DNA of 64,000 nt from Dehalococcoidia bacterium (GTDB lineage Bacteria; Chloroflexota; Dehalococcoidia; Bin125). Below, one piece after another: positions 63,518-64,000 of this stretch. Each line of letters starts with the position of its first letter. Within the stretch, counting starts at the first letter, position 1. The notes under the pieces were generated by a model, which did no database searches, was not told the origin of the DNA, and saw only the letters and a list, made by a program, of their open reading frames with translations. Both the position numbers and the translations under genes were made by a program. The stretch covers positions 1 to 64,000 of the forward strand of contig JAJDYG010000006.1 in the NCBI GenBank assembly GCA_022822855.1. The letters are read 5' to 3'.

Positions 63518-63922
63518 CTACTGGGCGTAGACGCCGGCTCCGGGGCCTTCGGCGGTGGCCCAGAACTTTTCGCTGATCTGGTCGATCAGGTCGATGAGTT
63601 CCTGGCCCTTGGCGACGTCGTTGGTCTTCTTGGCTTCGCCGGCGACCTTGGTGGCGTTCCACATGAGCTCGTGGATGGACGCGTCGGCCTCGAGGTGGTG
63701 AGGCTTGAAGAAGTCGGTCCAGAGGACCCAGAGGTGGCGCTTGACCTCCTCGGCGCGCTGTTCCTTGACGACGAGGCAGCGGGCCTTGAAGTCGTGGTCG
63801 TCGGAGTCGTTGTACTTCTCCATCGACTTGAGGACGGACATGGCCTCGATCTTGGCCTGGGCGGGGTCGTAGACGCCGCAGGGGAGGTCGCAGTGTGCGG
63901 AAGCGGTTTCGAAGAAGGACAT
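63518..63922 (-). CDS. sodN: Nickel superoxide dismutase
   Basis: NiSOD removes superoxide in the cytoplasm as a homohexamer. The protein has 134 residues. The nickel hook HCDLPCGVYDP starts at residue 10, after a 9-residue propeptide MSFFETASA. That propeptide must be cut so that His becomes the N terminus, with the two Cys as the other ligands. The rest is the family four-helix part (VKRHLWVLWTDFFKPHH, then ELIDLIDQISEKFW). AGGAG lies about seven bases before the ATG. The processing protease gene sodX, often adjacent, is not downstream; it may lie beyond the window edge. Confidence 0.96.
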   Translation of the reverse strand: MSFFETASAHCDLPCGVYDPAQAKIEAMSVLKSMEKYNDSDDHDFKARCLVVKEQRAEEVKRHLWVLWTDFFKPHHLEADASIHELMWNATKVAGEAKKTNDVAKGQELIDLIDQISEKFWATAEGPGAGVYAQ

Positions 63923-64000
63923 TCGGTGCTCCTAGAGGGATTGATCGCTGTTCTGATGCAGTTTGAGGCTATCGAGTGCCGTGATGTTGGGCAACCGGTG

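Overview
This is a high-GC bacterial chromosome segment that is almost fully coding. The mix of genes (nickel superoxide dismutase, luciferase-type flavin oxidoreductase, CYP125-like P450s, CaiB-type CoA transferase, a SepIVA-like coiled-coil gene beside coaD, SelB, solitary secreted proteases) looks most like a free-living Chloroflexota bacterium, perhaps a SAR202 or other Dehalococcoidia relative. That placement is inferred from gene content only. There is no rRNA operon, one tRNA gene (Arg, TCT) and no CRISPR array.

Layout. 1-1.9 kb: a tandem array of GC-rich palindromes around an orphan helix-turn-helix gene. 1.9-16.9 kb: housekeeping genes, namely a quinone reductase, selB, secF-secD-yajC, a tRNA nucleotidyltransferase with a repeat inserted in its catalytic region, def, purE, leuS, scpA, ribF and tyrS. 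16.9-22.5 kb: an accessory stretch with a tandemly duplicated retropepsin-like gene, a metallo-beta-lactamase fold hydrolase, a luciferase-like oxidoreductase, a ferredoxin, and a two-gene restriction-modification system of more AT-rich composition. 22.5-28.3 kb: a 990-residue double-domain secreted protease and two tandem P450s. 28.3-33.5 kb: an orphan phage-type terminase large subunit with a small partner gene, then a Cys-nucleophile alpha/beta hydrolase, an AIM24-family gene and a TauE-type exporter, separated by copies of the palindromic repeats. 33.5-44.3 kb: priA, a CoA transferase, lysS, greA, a membrane-anchored HtrA-like protease overlapping a degenerate glycosidase-like gene, rsmD, coaD and a SepIVA-like gene. 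44.3-59 kb: a long minus-strand aromatic amino acid cluster (tyrA-aroA-gmk, then trpE, two carboxymuconolactone-decarboxylase-like genes, trpG-D-C-F-B, a CPBP protease and trpA, then chorismate mutase and DAHP synthase). 59-64 kb: a lytic transglycosylase abutting tRNA-Arg, a second repeat-invaded helix-turn-helix gene, a secreted Vps62-like protein and a nickel superoxide dismutase.

The aromatic cluster covers both ends of the pathway: DAHP synthase at the entry, AroA near chorismate, and the branches to tyrosine (AroH plus TyrA) and tryptophan (all Trp activities). Many of its genes overlap or are separated by a few bases, which points to translational coupling. The most unusual signals are (i) palindromic repeats with covarying stems, spread between genes and also read in frame inside two proteins, one of them a tRNA-maturation enzyme; (ii) phage-packaging-like genes without any capsid genes; (iii) a LysM-like insert in SecD; (iv) a duplicated hairpin that sequesters a ribosome-binding site; and (v) Nudix/CMD fusion proteins inside the trp operon.
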